DNA of 64,000 bases, from the NCBI GenBank assembly GCA_964035575.1, contig OZ037884.1, positions 930,001-994,000 on the forward strand, given 5' to 3'. The position numbers and the translations under genes were made by a program. The notes under the pieces were generated by a model, which was not told where the DNA came from, did not search any database, and worked only from the letters and a program-made list of their open reading frames with translations. The stretch comes from Rhynchopus sp. YZ270_cl-10 (Eukaryota > Euglenozoa > Diplonemea > Diplonemida > Diplonemidae). Of this stretch, positions 63,124-64,000 are shown one piece after another (positions within the stretch are counted from its first letter, which is position 1; every line of letters starts with the position of its first letter).

Positions 63124-64000
63124 ATGGCGAGATCCGTGTTGTTGTGTGCAGTTGCCCTCTGCTTGGTTGGCTGCGAGGCACAGGAAGTCCAACGGCGGTA
63201 CTGGTTCCGTGCTGTGGAGTCGTACCAGCAGTCGCGAGGAAAGGAGCTGGGGAATGAGGAGTACACGATGAAGGGGTCCCTCCGGACCACGGAGTCGTTC
63301 AGGGACCTGGGGTGCGTGCAGTGCAACAGCGGGACCCACTGTACGAAGACTGGGAACTGGGCAGTGTCGCCATCGATCTACACGACGAGAACCGGCCCGC
63401 TCACTTTGGTTGTCACTTTCGATGCTTGGGAGGACGACGTGCCCGGACGGTGCACCTTTGACAGCGCTTTCTTTGACTCAGACGATGCGCGCGTTCGCGA
63501 AACCTGCTCCTTTGATATGACAGCCAACTCTGCATCCAACCAGGTGTCGCGCTACACATGCAACGGAGGAAACGCGAGGCTGGTTGTGGAGTACTCTTGG
63601 AAGGATGTCACCACTCCGGCACCACCGACGCCGTCGCCACCGACACCTGCCCCGCCGACACCGTCGCCTCCCACCCCATCCCCACCTACCCCTTCACCGC
63701 CGACGTCGGCGCCACCGACATCTTCGCCACCAACGTCGTCCCCACCCACCCCTGCGCCGCCAACAGCTGAGCCCACCTCTGGCCCCTGCTGTGCGGCACT
63801 GCCGGTCTGCTGGGATGGGTTCTCCGAGGTGGCAGACTCTGAGTGTGGATTCAACAGCAAAGGTGAGGCCACCTGCACCACGGAGACCCTCTGCTGCAAG
63901 TCAATCCGCTGCAAGCGTTCAAAGAAGCAGCGTGGTGCACGCAACTTCGTCAAGTCCAAGTACAACGCACACTCAAGGACAAAGTCCCTCAAGAAGAAGG
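63124..64000 (+). CDS. Secreted Pro/Thr-linker protein, 3' end outside the window
   Basis: The frame is open from ATG at 63124 to the window edge (292 codons seen). Signal peptide MARSVLLCAVALCLVGCEAQ. Residues 20-160 form a Cys-containing globular region, probably beta-rich (GPLTLVVTFDAWEDDVPGRC, YTCNGGNARLVVEYSW). Residues about 163-221 are a (S/A)PPT linker of the same type as in the 1189-aa protein. Residues 222-260 are a small Cys-rich domain (GPCCAALPVCWDGF, TETLCCKSIRCK). After about 262 it is Lys/Arg-rich. Family not recognised. Probably secreted or cell-surface; the basic end could bind polyanions. Confidence 0.8.
   Translation, partial: MARSVLLCAVALCLVGCEAQEVQRRYWFRAVESYQQSRGKELGNEEYTMKGSLRTTESFRDLGCVQCNSGTHCTKTGNWAVSPSIYTTRTGPLTLVVTFDAWEDDVPGRCTFDSAFFDSDDARVRETCSFDMTANSASNQVSRYTCNGGNARLVVEYSWKDVTTPAPPTPSPPTPAPPTPSPPTPSPPTPSPPTSAPPTSSPPTSSPPTPAPPTAEPTSGPCCAALPVCWDGFSEVADSECGFNSKGEATCTTETLCCKSIRCKRSKKQRGARNFVKSKYNAHSRTKSLKKK

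Noticed and set aside
63552-63992. Minus-strand Gly/Val-rich frame (GGDGVGG repeats)
   Set aside because: Antisense of the Pro/Thr linker in the + strand secreted protein, which has signal peptide, Cys pattern and correct context.

Overview
The window looks like nuclear DNA of a free-living protist, most likely a euglenozoan of the diplonemid/kinetoplastid side. Three things point there. All twelve protein genes that I can support lie on the + strand, as in the directional gene clusters of Euglenozoa, and none needs an intron. Several genes start after short, C-rich or pyrimidine-rich leaders with a recurrent (C)AACACAATG-type start context, compatible with spliced-leader trans-splicing. A scrambled fragment of an 18S rRNA gene (52.2-52.5 kb) carries the variant GGGGGGAGTACATTCGCAAG on its minus strand; as I recall, AGTACRTTCGCAAG is typical of Euglenozoa and most eukaryotes have AGTATGGTCGCAAG. 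The taxonomic call is an inference.

Layout. 1-12.5 kb holds no gene: it is a mosaic of duplicated segments, palindromes, a 2.2-kb element with terminal inverted repeats (TIRs), a 470-bp MITE with a 5-bp target duplication, and huge 5-mer and 9-mer satellite arrays. 12.5-27 kb is a segmentally duplicated array of three near-identical type II membrane proteins (A1, A2, A3), with an inverted 3'-terminal fragment of a fourth copy between A2 and A3 and blocks of satellite DNA. 27.6-31.9 kb is an intact ABCC-type transporter. 31.9-43.7 kb is again gene-free: short interspersed repeats, 7-mer and 9-mer satellites, and two almost identical 740-bp hAT-like elements, each with a perfect 8-bp target duplication. 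43.7-64 kb is the gene-richer part: a two-finger CCCH protein, an unknown basic protein, a ubiquitin-like/LRR protein, an LRRC51-like protein, a large mucin-linked type I membrane protein, gamma-glutamyl hydrolase, a MPPED-type metallophosphoesterase and a secreted Pro/Thr-linker protein that runs off the right end.

The genes do not form one pathway. Four products are large surface or secreted proteins (A1-A3 and the 1189-aa protein) and the last gene is a fifth secreted one, so cell-surface biology dominates. The most unusual signals are: the A array with clustered, mosaic differences and a silent inverted C-terminal fragment; satellites whose units grow 5 to 7 to 9 bp by adding TG then TA; a dispersed family of small hairpins whose stems change in a compensatory way; and two families of 50-70-bp interspersed repeats.
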